From: Sporosarcina sp.
GTDB taxonomy: Bacteria > Bacillota > Bacilli > Bacillales_A > Planococcaceae
Assembly: GCA_029263895.1 (NCBI GenBank)
Contig: JARIDO010000047.1
Location: 1 to 53,175 of the forward strand
Reading direction: 5' to 3'
DNA: 53,175 nt
Shown: positions 26,750 through 34,455 of the stretch, one piece after another
Layout: each line of letters begins with the position of its first letter
Numbering within the stretch: position 1 is the stretch's first letter
Notes under the pieces: model-generated
Databases searched by the model: none
Seen by the model: the letters and a program-made list of their open reading frames with translations, nothing else
What the model was told of the DNA's origin: nothing
Made by a program: the position numbers and the translations under genes

Positions 26750-26775
26750 AAAAAAAGAAGCCTTTAGTGGCTTCC
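26750..26775 (-). terminator. Terminator of the 26795 gene
   Basis: On the minus strand GAAGCC and GGCTTC pair around ACTAAA, followed by TTTTTTT. Confidence 0.82.
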
Positions 26776-26794
26776 GTGTTAACATGCAATCTAT

Positions 26795-27157
26795 TTAGCT
26801 TGTTTTTGAGAGAATGAGTACTTTTTCTTTTAAAAATGAAGGAACTAGAATTAATAGTTGATCGTAATTCCTTTTCCAACGCTTTTTAATCATTAACGTT
26901 AAGAACAACATGGAAGCTAATAGTATGAATGAGATGAACGTTATAAAACTGAAAAACAATGACTCTTGAAATCCGCCATAACCAATTGAGATAGCTAAAC
27001 TACATAAGAATATTAAAGCAAATACAGGAATTAGCTGTACAAATAGATCATTGTTATAGTTCTTTAAAACGCGCATCAAATGGGGTGCAACGAGAGCAAT
27101 GAATAATACGAAAGCGGCGATAACGAGAATATCAATACCTAGTAGAAAAAAATCCAT
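26795..27157 (-). CDS. Hypothetical membrane protein
   Basis: A 120-residue protein with three hydrophobic segments (about 4-28, 42-60 and 67-90) and a basic C-terminal tail. I see no motif that places it in a family. AAAGGAGG lies 12 bases before the ATG, with AGAGGAG closer, so translation is likely. It is followed by its own terminator. Confidence 0.6.
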   Translation of the reverse strand: MDFFLLGIDILVIAAFVLFIALVAPHLMRVLKNYNNDLFVQLIPVFALIFLCSLAISIGYGGFQESLFFSFITFISFILLASMLFLTLMIKKRWKRNYDQLLILVPSFLKEKVLILSKTS

Positions 27158-27266
27158 CTCCTCTATTGACCTCCTTTCGGTTAATTAAGGAAAAACTGTC
27201 CGTTACTCCATACATACCCCGTCTCACCTTATTTTATGCATATGTGTATTAAAAATGTGCCAATTC

Positions 27267-27313
27267 AAAAGGAATGTCCCCTAAAGTTCTAACTTTAGGG
27301 GACATTCCTTTTA
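27267..27313 (-). terminator. Terminator of the DMT transporter gene
   Basis: AAAAGGAATGTCCCCTAAAG and its perfect complement flank six bases. It overlaps the stop codon region of the transporter gene. Confidence 0.9.
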
Positions 27314-28198
27314 TCTACCGTATTTTATTTTCCGTTGTACTAGTGAAGGCAACGTCATGCCAATTAATATGACAACAATTCCTGAAATCTGTAGAATGGA
27401 CAAACGCTCACTTAAGAGAAGGACGGATGCAGTAATTGCTACAGGCAATTCCATTGCACTTAGAATCGACGTCAACGCAGTACCAACTTTCGGAACCGCA
27501 ATTGAAAACAAATAAATCGGTATGACAATCCCGAAAAATCCTAGAATTACGCCGTATAACAATAGGTTACTGTCGAATAATGTACCATTCCAAACAATTT
27601 CAGGTGATTGGAAAAAGAAAATTGCGATTGCTGCGAAAAAAGATGTAAACAGCAATCGTGTTTCTGTATCCATTCCTTTGACAACACGTTGGTTGACCAT
27701 GACGAAGCAAGAGAAACTAACAGCGGAAGCCATTCCCCAAATCCAACCTTGCCATGGGATACCGCTTAAATCTACATCGATTACTCCGGCAGCAAGAATT
27801 GTTCCTACGAATAGGAATAACAAAGAGATTACCTCAACGCGCTTAGGAAAACGACGTTTTGCAATGCAATCAAAAAGGATGCCTACCCAAGTAAATTGAA
27901 ACAACATCACAACTGCAAGTGAGGCTGGCATGTACTCGACTGTTTGTCCATAAACGGTACCAGTTGTTGCTGTGAATAGCCCAGCAAGTAAAAGTGTAAA
28001 GCCGCCACCGAATTTTGGTATCTTGTGTCGTACGATAATAAATAATATCAGAGCGATAAAAAAACCGATAAAGTATTGTGCGGTGACAGCTTCAGAAGCG
28101 GTGAAGCCATCTTGAATAGCTAATTTTATAATTGTAGAGAGAATACCATAACAACTCGCAGCAAGCACGATAAATAGCGGATACATCCATTGTTTCAA
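27311..28198 (-). CDS. EamA/DMT-family transporter
   Basis: A 295-residue drug/metabolite transporter with ten helices in two EamA repeats. Characteristic features are LAASCYGILSTIIKLAI in helix 1, the EYMPASLAVVMLFQFTWVGIL region and the C-terminal SAMELPVAITASVLLLSER. The substrate is unknown; many members move amino acids or metabolites. The start is TTG 28198 (LKQWMYPLF) because AAGGAGG lies eight bases upstream; the longer frame to 28237 would place the ribosome binding site inside the gene. Confidence 0.88.
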   Translation of the reverse strand: MKQWMYPLFIVLAASCYGILSTIIKLAIQDGFTASEAVTAQYFIGFFIALILFIIVRHKIPKFGGGFTLLLAGLFTATTGTVYGQTVEYMPASLAVVMLFQFTWVGILFDCIAKRRFPKRVEVISLLFLFVGTILAAGVIDVDLSGIPWQGWIWGMASAVSFSCFVMVNQRVVKGMDTETRLLFTSFFAAIAIFFFQSPEIVWNGTLFDSNLLLYGVILGFFGIVIPIYLFSIAVPKVGTALTSILSAMELPVAITASVLLLSERLSILQISGIVVILIGMTLPSLVQRKIKYGR

Positions 28199-28379
28199 AG
28201 TAGTGAACCTCCTTATTTCCTTCAAAGAGTATAGCATGATGTAGTTGTGAATAACAGGTAGGATGTCAGACGTCAGTTTATATGTGTGATAGTTGGATTT
28301 AGGAAAGTCAGTATGATGTTTGCTTTCTGTATATAGTATTCCGTGATACGATAGAAAAAAATGGACAGGGAGTCGAACA

Positions 28380-29315
28380 ATGATTACTTCTCAAAAAAAA
28401 CATGTACTCATTTACGGGGATGCATTTGTCGATTACATAGCGAACGATCAAAGGAATGAGACATTCCAGACATTCTTAGGTGGAGCAACAGTAAATGTGG
28501 CAGCGGGAGTATCTCGATTGGGAGCAGAATCTGCTTTTATTACAGTGACAGGTGACGATGAAACATCTGCATTCGTCAGGAAAGAATTACAACAAGAAGG
28601 TGTTAATTTATCCTTTGCGAAACAACTGGATGCTAAACGAGTAAGTGGTGTTTATATACATCTCACACCTACTAATGACCGTGTGTTCCATAGATATATC
28701 GATGAAACACCTGATATACAAGTCGAAGCTGTGGATCTGCCTGTTGATGCATTCCAAGATGCATCCATTTTTCATATATGTTCTGGAACGATGTTTCATC
28801 CGACTGCGTTGAAAACGACACGTGCAGCGGTGTGTTTAGCTAAAGAAAACGGTACACTTATTTCAGTAGATGCAAATATTAGACCGCTTCGATGGGAAAG
28901 TGAAGCGTATTGCCGGGAAACGATTCTATCGTTTTTTAAAGATGCAGATGTAGTGAAGTTAACAGAGGAAGAGTTATTCTTTCTAACCGAAACGTCAACT
29001 GTCGAAGCGGGCATCGGGAAAATGGAGATGTTTAACATTCCGGTGCTGCTAATCACTATGGGTGAACATGGAACCTTCGCTGTCATTCATGGTGTTGAAA
29101 CGCATGTTAGAGTAAAACCTTTAGTTCCGGTCGATACAACTGGAGCAGGTGATGCATTTATTGCAGGCATCCTCCGTCAAATTCATCTATACGGTGAACC
29201 GAAAACACATGGGGAATGGCTTGAAGTGATCTCTTTTGGCAATAAATTAGGGGGACTATGTACGACGAAGTCTGGCGCATTATCTGCGATGCCTAGAATA
29301 GAAGAAATTGAATAA
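28380..29315 (+). CDS. PfkB-family sugar kinase, fructokinase-like
   Basis: A 311-residue ribokinase-fold kinase that phosphorylates a sugar with ATP. Signature 1 is FLGGATVNVAAGVSRLGAES near 32, and signature 2 with the catalytic aspartate is DTTGAGDAFIAGIL near 248. SVDANIRPLRWESEAYC and KLTEEELFFLTE are typical of the fructokinase branch. The nearby genes give no sugar pathway, so the substrate (fructose is the common one) is inferred. GGGAG precedes ATG 28380. Confidence 0.9.
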   Translation: MITSQKKHVLIYGDAFVDYIANDQRNETFQTFLGGATVNVAAGVSRLGAESAFITVTGDDETSAFVRKELQQEGVNLSFAKQLDAKRVSGVYIHLTPTNDRVFHRYIDETPDIQVEAVDLPVDAFQDASIFHICSGTMFHPTALKTTRAAVCLAKENGTLISVDANIRPLRWESEAYCRETILSFFKDADVVKLTEEELFFLTETSTVEAGIGKMEMFNIPVLLITMGEHGTFAVIHGVETHVRVKPLVPVDTTGAGDAFIAGILRQIHLYGEPKTHGEWLEVISFGNKLGGLCTTKSGALSAMPRIEEIE

Positions 29316-29321
29316 GGAATT

Positions 29322-29351
29322 CCGTCGAAGTAAAAATTCGACGGTTTTTTT
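29322..29351 (+). terminator. Terminator of the sugar kinase gene
   Basis: CCGTCGAA and TTCGACGG pair around seven bases, followed by TTTTTT. Confidence 0.88.
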
Positions 29352-29460
29352 ATGCACGTGTATAAGCAACTTATCTAAGAGAAACGAATTCTGTTATATT
29401 AAAGGTGGAACAGATGTGTTATGCTTTATTTAACAGATTAAATAGAAAGGATGTGTAGAT

Positions 29461-29661
29461 GTGATGGACTTATCAATAATCCCGTGGCGACTTATATTGC
29501 CAGTTCTTGTTTTGCAACTTATTCTGATGTTCGTTGCGCTTGTTGATGTTATTCGTCATCAACGAACAAAGGGGCCGTTCGTTATATGGATTTTCATCAT
29601 TATTTTCGTAAATGTGTTAGGGCCAATTATCTATTTTGTTTTCGGGAGGCGGCAACAATGA
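29461..29661 (+). CDS. yxlE: PLDc_N-domain small membrane protein, YxlE-like
   Basis: A 66-residue protein with two helices and the PLDc_N pattern (VALVDVIRHQRTKGPFVIW, then GPIIYFVFGRRQQ). In Bacillus subtilis YxlE sits in the sigY operon just before an ABC ATPase (YxlF) and permease (YxlG), the same order as here. Start is GTG 29461 or the following ATG, behind AAAGGA. Its stop overlaps the ATPase start. Confidence 0.85.
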   Translation: MMDLSIIPWRLILPVLVLQLILMFVALVDVIRHQRTKGPFVIWIFIIIFVNVLGPIIYFVFGRRQQ

Positions 29662-30557
29662 ACACTGTTCTCGATGTGCAAAAGCTAACAAAAAAGTATG
29701 GCGATTACCTCGCCACTGATAAAGTGACGTTTAATATAGCGGAACATACATCGACTGCACTTATCGGTCCGAATGGTGCTGGTAAAACAACGACATTATC
29801 AATGCTAGCTGGGTTGGTAACGCCTACTAATGGTTCGATTCAATTTCAAGATCACTCCGTCAAAGACATTCGTTCATTAATTGGATTTTTACCTCAGTAT
29901 CCTAAGTTTTTCCATTGGCTGAGTGCTTTGGAATATACAGAAATGGCGGCAAGATTAAATGGACTAGAAACAAAAAATGCGGTGATGGAAGCTAAAAAAA
30001 CATTAGAATTTGTCGGCATTGGTAATGTGATGAAAAAGAAAATTGGAACATTTTCTGGAGGGATGAAACAGAGGTTAGGTTTGGCGCAAGCGATTGTTCA
30101 TCAACCGAAATTACTGCTATTAGATGAACCTGTTTCTGCACTCGATCCAGTTGGTCGTCGTCAAGTGATGGAATTATTAAAAGAACTTCAACAGAAAACG
30201 ACAATTTTATATTCTACGCATATTTTGAATGATGCAGAGCAAATGACTGATCAGCTGTTGTTTCTAAGAAATGGAAAGCTTGTTGAAAATGGCTCATTAG
30301 ATGAAGTGCGTAATCGTTATGCAAATCCGCGGATTGTAATTGAGTTTGAGTCGATTGAAGAACGAAAACGATTTGAAAGCTTAATCACTTGGGAAGTAAC
30401 TAGTAAAGATCTTTCAATATCGTTAGCTGTAGATCAGCCAAATGTGAGTATGCACCAAGTGCTTACAATTCTTCAGTCGAATAATTGCAGCGTTCGGAAA
30501 GTGGAGCATCAAACAGCTAGCTTGGAAGAAATCTTCATGAAAGTGGCGGTGATTTGA
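29658..30557 (+). CDS. yxlF: ABC transporter ATPase, YxlF-like
   Basis: A 299-residue ATPase. Walker A GPNGAGKTT, Q-loop FLPQYPKFF, signature FSGGMKQRLGLAQAI, Walker B LLLLDEPVSALD and H-loop STHILNDAEQM, followed by a C-terminal domain of about 80 residues. This is the ABC-2 export class that pairs with integral membrane permeases. ATG 29658 has GGGAGG upstream and overlaps yxlE. In B. subtilis the YxlFG transporter belongs to the sigY system, but no sigY-like gene lies next to it here. Confidence 0.9.
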   Translation: MNTVLDVQKLTKKYGDYLATDKVTFNIAEHTSTALIGPNGAGKTTTLSMLAGLVTPTNGSIQFQDHSVKDIRSLIGFLPQYPKFFHWLSALEYTEMAARLNGLETKNAVMEAKKTLEFVGIGNVMKKKIGTFSGGMKQRLGLAQAIVHQPKLLLLDEPVSALDPVGRRQVMELLKELQQKTTILYSTHILNDAEQMTDQLLFLRNGKLVENGSLDEVRNRYANPRIVIEFESIEERKRFESLITWEVTSKDLSISLAVDQPNVSMHQVLTILQSNNCSVRKVEHQTASLEEIFMKVAVI

Positions 30558-31339
30558 TGCGTGAATTAGGTGTGTTGATGAAGAAGGAATTGCGTGAGCA
30601 TATAAGGAATTATAAAGTTCTCTGGATCCCGATTGTATTTATTATCTTCGGGATCTTGCAGCCTGTCAGCAATCACTTTTTACCAGAAATCATGCAAAGT
30701 GTAGGGAATATGCCTGATGATGTCGAGTTTGTATGGCCGGAGTTATCAGGAGAAGACATTTTTTATTCATTAGTTGGTCAATATCAGATTGTAGGAATTC
30801 TTGTCATAATACTTGCTTTCATGGGTTCGATTGCTGGTGAAAGAAAAAATGGAACAGCTACACTTATATATATAAGACCGATGTCATTTCGCAATTATTT
30901 CTTAAGTAAATGGTTGGTAGTAAACGGCGTTGTTCTTAGTAGTGTATGGCTCGGATTTTTTGCTGCGTGGTATTATATCGCGATTCTATATAATAATCTC
31001 AACACTAAAGATGCGATCGCATTTATTTGCACATATAGTTTGTGGATTGTTTTCGTTGTAACAATTGTGCTAGCACTTAGTACGATGTTACCGACAGGTG
31101 GTGTTGCTGCCACTGCTATACTGATCACAATTGTATACCCGGTGATAGAGTCTATAATAGGTGCCTATTGGACAGTGTCACCTTGGAAATTATCTTCTTA
31201 CGCGAACGATTGGTTTATCCACGATATAGATAGGATGAACCTCTACAAAAGTGCTGTCTTAACAGTTATCGCGATTGTTTTTTTAATCATAGTCGGAATC
31301 AGTATGTCGAGAAGAAATGCCTCTAAAACGACAATTTAA
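30557..31339 (+). CDS. yxlG: ABC-2 type permease, YxlG-like
   Basis: A 260-residue permease with six helices. ELGVLMKKELREHIRNYKVL at the start and FMGSIAGERKNGTATLIYIR in the middle are typical of ABC-2 permeases, where the amphipathic loop contacts the ATPase. It overlaps the ATPase stop by one base. Together with the two genes upstream it forms an export system of unknown substrate. A terminator follows. Confidence 0.88.
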   Translation: MRELGVLMKKELREHIRNYKVLWIPIVFIIFGILQPVSNHFLPEIMQSVGNMPDDVEFVWPELSGEDIFYSLVGQYQIVGILVIILAFMGSIAGERKNGTATLIYIRPMSFRNYFLSKWLVVNGVVLSSVWLGFFAAWYYIAILYNNLNTKDAIAFICTYSLWIVFVVTIVLALSTMLPTGGVAATAILITIVYPVIESIIGAYWTVSPWKLSSYANDWFIHDIDRMNLYKSAVLTVIAIVFLIIVGISMSRRNASKTTI

Positions 31340-31389
31340 ACAATCATTTCCCGGGAAATGTATATTGAATCCATTTGTGCGAATTAAAA

Positions 31390-31435
31390 ACAGTGAGGCT
31401 GTCAGTATGTACTGAATGCCTCACTGTCTTTTTAT
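31390..31435. terminator. Terminator after the YxlEFG-like operon
   Basis: ACAGTGAGGC and GCCTCACTGT form a perfect 10-bp stem followed by CTTTTT, with AAAAA on the other side. Confidence 0.88.
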
Positions 31436-31443
31436 AATCTTAG

Positions 31444-31674
31444 TTAATCTGGGTACTTTTCGGCGCTAGAAGAGTTATGTTTAGTACTACGATGATCTTC
31501 CTCTTCTTCCCACTCCATCCGCGCATCTTCGAGGGGGATGGCATCTACGGTTTGCATGTCTTTATGCATATCGTAGATGCTTTCCTTATCAGTAGGAATG
31601 TGATCAGGATTGTCCATATAGGCACCGTGTGCGTCTTTACGATCACGCTCAGTGAAGACTTTTTTATTAGTCAT
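31444..31674 (-). CDS. Small acidic hypothetical protein
   Basis: A 76-residue, very hydrophilic protein (TNKKVFTERDRKDAHGAYMD, later EDARMEWEEEEDHRSTKHNS) with no membrane segment. It is probably unfolded or helical. AAGGAG lies ten bases before ATG 31674. It sits in a group of small hydrophilic genes (31705, 32139, 32363), some of which have sigma-B-like promoters, so a stress role is possible. I do not recognise the family. Confidence 0.6.
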   Translation of the reverse strand: MTNKKVFTERDRKDAHGAYMDNPDHIPTDKESIYDMHKDMQTVDAIPLEDARMEWEEEEDHRSTKHNSSSAEKYPD

Positions 31675-31704
31675 TCCAATCAATCTCCTTTCCGTACGGA
31701 AGAA

Positions 31705-32010
31705 TTATGCTTCGCGCACCATCTTTAATAGCATATGGGCTAGCATATGTTGTTCTTCTTTGGAACCGACGACCCATAAATGGCGCAGTAGATTTTCTTC
31801 GCGATTGCGTGGTTCTTCATGTTTTGCTAAATAACCAGCAACCAATTCAGTTGTTTTAGCAAGTTGTTCTTCACTTAAGCCTAAACTTTCACCTTTGGAG
31901 ATTTTGTCGGATAGATACTGTTTAAATCGATTAAAGTTCTCTAGAATTTCTTCTTTTTTCTCGCTATCCATTTGCGTCAACTCTTCTTGAACTTTGTTTT
32001 TAATATCCAT
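31705..32010 (-). CDS. DUF3243 family protein (YmfJ-like)
   Basis: A 101-residue helical protein. FNRFKQYLSDKISKGESLGL, KHEEPRNREENLLRHLWVVG and EEQHMLAHMLLKMV match the DUF3243/YmfJ family found in Bacilli. Function unknown. ATG 32010 (DIKNKVQEEL) follows AAAGGAG; the longer frame to 32049 would include that site. Confidence 0.83.
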   Translation of the reverse strand: MDIKNKVQEELTQMDSEKKEEILENFNRFKQYLSDKISKGESLGLSEEQLAKTTELVAGYLAKHEEPRNREENLLRHLWVVGSKEEQHMLAHMLLKMVREA

Positions 32011-32081
32011 TAAGAAAACACTCCTTTCAGTAATGGTTATATCATTCACTTCTTTTATAAAGTCTAAACATTTAATTGTGA

Positions 32082-32105
32082 GTTTTTGAACTGAAAAGTG
32101 GGTAA
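32082..32105 (+). promoter_or_regulatory. Sigma-B-like promoter
   Basis: GTTTTT (32082-32087), 12 bases, GGGTAA (32100-32105), close to the sigma-B consensus GTTTAA-N12-14-GGGTAT. It lies 33 bases before the start of the 32139 gene. Confidence 0.5.
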
Positions 32106-32138
32106 AGTAAATTTAAAGAGACTTATGGAGGGATAGAA

Positions 32139-32318
32139 ATGAGTAATGATAAAAGGACAGAAAGATTTGAGGAAAATAAAAAAAGGGGAGAGCAAAAGTT
32201 ACCAGATAGCCAAGTTGAAAAAGATTCAAGTGGCGAGCTCGTTGCGGGTATGACCGACGACCAAAAATCAGTAGAACAACCAAAAACGGTTCCAAAAATT
32301 AACACGAAGAATTTATAA
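32139..32318 (+). CDS. Small hydrophilic protein, 59 residues
   Basis: A 59-residue, highly charged peptide (SNDKRTERFEENKKRGEQKL, PDSQVEKDSSGELVAG, then MTDDQKSVEQPKTVPKINTK) with no hydrophobic core, probably disordered. TATGGAGGG gives a good ribosome binding site before ATG 32139. A sigma-B-like promoter precedes it and a perfect terminator follows, so it is a complete transcription unit. Opposite-strand frames over the same bases have no ribosome binding site. Family unknown; a general-stress protein is likely. Confidence 0.62.
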   Translation: MSNDKRTERFEENKKRGEQKLPDSQVEKDSSGELVAGMTDDQKSVEQPKTVPKINTKNL

Positions 32319-32320
32319 AA

Positions 32321-32356
32321 ATAAAGAAGCTTTCCATTAATGGAAAGCTTCTTTAT
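32321..32356. terminator. Bidirectional terminator
   Basis: ATAAAGAAGCTTTCCATT and its exact complement form an 18-bp palindrome between two convergent small genes. Confidence 0.9.
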
Positions 32357-32362
32357 CAACTA

Positions 32363-32554
32363 CTATTCTTTTTTGAAGTGTGCTTTATCTTTCATATTAC
32401 CAATTTTTTCTTGGACTTCACCTTTTAATTTATCAATTTTACCTTCTGCTTGTAAAGATGCGTTATTAGTAGCATTCCCATATTGGTCCTTTGCTTCACC
32501 TTTTGTCTTGTTGACAGTACCTTTTACTTTGTCGGAAAATCCATTGTCAGCCAT
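32363..32554 (-). CDS. csbD: CsbD family stress protein
   Basis: A 63-residue CsbD protein with the usual pattern (FSDKVKGTVNKTKGEAKDQY, then GNATNNASLQAEGKIDKLKG). Members are small, hydrophilic and abundant under general stress; the molecular role is unknown. In B. subtilis csbD belongs to the sigma-B regulon, and a sigma-B-like promoter is present here at 32586-32610. AAAGGAGG precedes the ATG. Confidence 0.93.
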   Translation of the reverse strand: MADNGFSDKVKGTVNKTKGEAKDQYGNATNNASLQAEGKIDKLKGEVQEKIGNMKDKAHFKKE

Positions 32555-32585
32555 AATGTGTAACCTCCTTTTAGTTTAACTATGT

Positions 32586-32610
32586 ATACCACATGAATGG
32601 GTATATAAAC
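32586..32610 (-). promoter_or_regulatory. Sigma-B-like promoter of csbD
   Basis: On the minus strand GTTTAT (32610-32605), 13 bases, TGGTAT (32591-32586). It differs from the sigma-B consensus by one base in each box. Confidence 0.55.
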
Positions 32611-32767
32611 GCAAAAGTGAACAGTTGTAAAAGAAAAACAATGTGAATGATAGGTAAAAAGTTTTGGTTTCCAAATGATAAATGAATCGAAACGAACATA
32701 CCTGTAAATTTATGAAAAGGGTATACTTATATGTATATAATCATTGGACTAAAGGAGGGATGACGTT

Positions 32768-33166
32768 ATTAGAAAAGGACGTTTTGCAATATGGAGAAGT
32801 AAGGAATACGAACTTGAATCATCGCAAAAACAGTTTTATTTGCGCTCATTTGACACGAGTGATGTCCAGTTGGGATTTGAACAAGCTGACAATAATGAAC
32901 TGTTGTACCGAAAGAAAGTCTCGCTAAATGAGTTGGAAAATGTTTACGAGATTATACCTTTTGCTTTTGTTTCGGGATATCGTTTTGCAGTAGAAGCTTT
33001 CAACGAAGCAACAGGAGTGATTAGTCTAGTGACAAACAATTCTTTTGTACAGGACAAGCTGGAAGTGAAACCACACGGTAAGTTTGAATACATAATAGAA
33101 CTTCCTATAGAAGATGTTGAGCTTAAGGAAGATCGAATTCCAATTCTAGGATTTGATGAAAAGTGA
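32768..33166 (+). CDS. Hypothetical protein, probable AUU start
   Basis: A cytoplasmic protein of about 132 residues. The frame is coding-like from IRKGRFAIWRSKEYELESSQ to IPILGFDEK, but it contains no ATG, GTG or TTG until TTG 32840, which has no ribosome binding site. AAGGAGG at 32752-32758 lies nine bases before ATT 32768, an ideal distance. The ATG at 32760 is only one base from the site and opens an unrelated frame. I therefore place the start at ATT; the alternatives are a small frameshift or the shorter product from 32840. I do not recognise the family. Confidence 0.55.
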   Translation: MRKGRFAIWRSKEYELESSQKQFYLRSFDTSDVQLGFEQADNNELLYRKKVSLNELENVYEIIPFAFVSGYRFAVEAFNEATGVISLVTNNSFVQDKLEVKPHGKFEYIIELPIEDVELKEDRIPILGFDEK

Positions 33167-33170
33167 TAAC

Positions 33171-33238
33171 AAAAAGGCTAACCATTTGTCGGTTTTGAGG
33201 TAATTCTCATTTTACGACAAGTAGGATAGCCTTTTTAT
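33171..33238. terminator. Bidirectional terminator
   Basis: AAAAAGGCTA and TAGCCTTTTT pair over a long loop that can form inner pairs (TTTGTCG / CGACAAG). It lies between the 32768 gene and the flagellin gene. Confidence 0.7.
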
Positions 33239-34049
33239 TGTTTAAGAAGCTGTAATACAAATTGAGCTTGCATCATATGTAACGCAAGTACGTATTGACT
33301 CGCTTGTGCTAGAATATTTGCACGTGTTAGCGCCATCATTTCCTTAGCGATATCCACGTCGCGTATCCGTGACTCTGCGTCTGTTAAGTTGCCTGCCATA
33401 TTCACTGCGTTATTGTATGCATGCTCAAGTCTATTTGTATAAGCGCCCAACTTAGCACGTTCAGAAGAAACGTTCTGCATCGCCTGATCGATAGCAGTAA
33501 TTGCGGATTGTGCATCAGCCTGTGTGGCAATTGAAGTATTATCAATGCCGATAGCGGCTATTCCCATATCTTCGATAGAGAATTCAATCGATTGTCCTTC
33601 ATTCGCACCGGCTTGGATACGAAGGGAAGTACGAGAACCGTCAAGTAGAGGTAATGTATTAAATTCAGTATTTGTAGATATACGTTGAATTTCTTTTTTT
33701 AATTCTTGAAACTCCAAATCGAGCATTTCTCGATCAGCATTCGTCAATGTCCCATTGGAAGCCTGAATCGTTAACTCGCGCATCCTTTGTAACATGGAAT
33801 GGGTTTCGTTAAGTGCACCTTCAGCAGTAGTAAATAATGAAATACCATCTTGAATATTACGGGCGCCATGTTTAATCCGCGTATTTGTCCACGCATCTTT
33901 TCCGATATAGCTAAACCGGCAGGGTCATCTCCTGCACGATTAATCCGCAAACCACTTGAAAGCCGCTCCATGGATCGTGAGATTTGATAGTTGTGTCTAT
34001 TCATATTATGGATAATCGTTAACCCTGTTGACTGCCAACTTCCTAGCAT
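33235..34049 (-). pseudogene. hag: Flagellin, broken by a one-base frameshift
   Basis: A flagellin of about 271 residues read in two frames. The N-terminal frame (34049 downward) has [43 protein letters not shown] and then nonsense. The correct continuation ([40 protein letters not shown]) lies in another frame and runs to the proper C-terminus (NILAQASQYVLALHMMQAQF, VLQLLKQ). The switch is near 33861-33867, where ATGGCGCCCGT stands in place of an expected ATGGCGGCCCGT: one G or C is missing. Start, ribosome binding site (AAGGGGG) and sigma-D promoter are all intact, so the loss is recent, or a sequencing error. It is the only flagellar gene here. Confidence 0.88.
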
Positions 34050-34082
34050 AAGGAAATCCCCCTTTTTATTCCGGTGAGTATT

Positions 34083-34109
34083 ATATCGGACTTTTCTGAT
34101 AAAGGTTTA
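34083..34109 (-). promoter_or_regulatory. Sigma-D promoter of flagellin
   Basis: On the minus strand TAAA (34109-34106), 15 bases, TCCGATAT (34090-34083). The sigma-D consensus is TAAA-N15-GCCGATAT, so only one base differs. Confidence 0.82.
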
Positions 34110-34246
34110 AAGAATCCGCGTATCTGAATATATGTATGAAACAATGCATTATTTGCCATGCTTATCTGTAGGTAGCGATAGTAATTGTAAATGCAAAAGT
34201 TGAAGGGATTCGAAATCGGTGAAGTCATGAGAGGAGCTATGGCGTT

Positions 34247-34447
34247 ATGGGTGGAATTGCGTCAATTGGAGTACCTGGATTAATTATTATTTTGGTCATT
34301 GTTCTCATCTTGTTTGGTCCTCGGAAATTGCCTGAAGTAGGTTCTGCAGTCGGAAAGACATTATCAGAGTTTAAAAAATCGGCACGAGATATTATGGAAG
34401 ATGAAGAGGTTGTAACGAAGGAAACGCCGAAGAAAGAGAGTTTATAG
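34247..34447 (+). CDS. tatA: Twin-arginine translocase subunit TatA
   Basis: A 66-residue TatA/E protein. One short helix (about 7-22, VPGLIIILVIVLILFG), the FGPRKLPEVG hinge, an amphipathic helix (AVGKTLSEFKKSARD) and a charged tail. TatA oligomers open the membrane for folded proteins carrying twin-arginine signals. GAGGAG lies about ten bases before ATG 34247. Together with tatC directly after it, this is a minimal TatA-TatC system; no substrate gene with a twin-arginine signal is adjacent. Confidence 0.95.
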   Translation: MGGIASIGVPGLIIILVIVLILFGPRKLPEVGSAVGKTLSEFKKSARDIMEDEEVVTKETPKKESL

Positions 34448-34455
34448 GTGGTTGA

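Noticed and set aside
32113..32359. Minus-strand frames opposite the 59-residue gene
   Set aside because: They have no ribosome binding site and read through the terminator; the plus-strand frame has a site, a promoter and a terminator.
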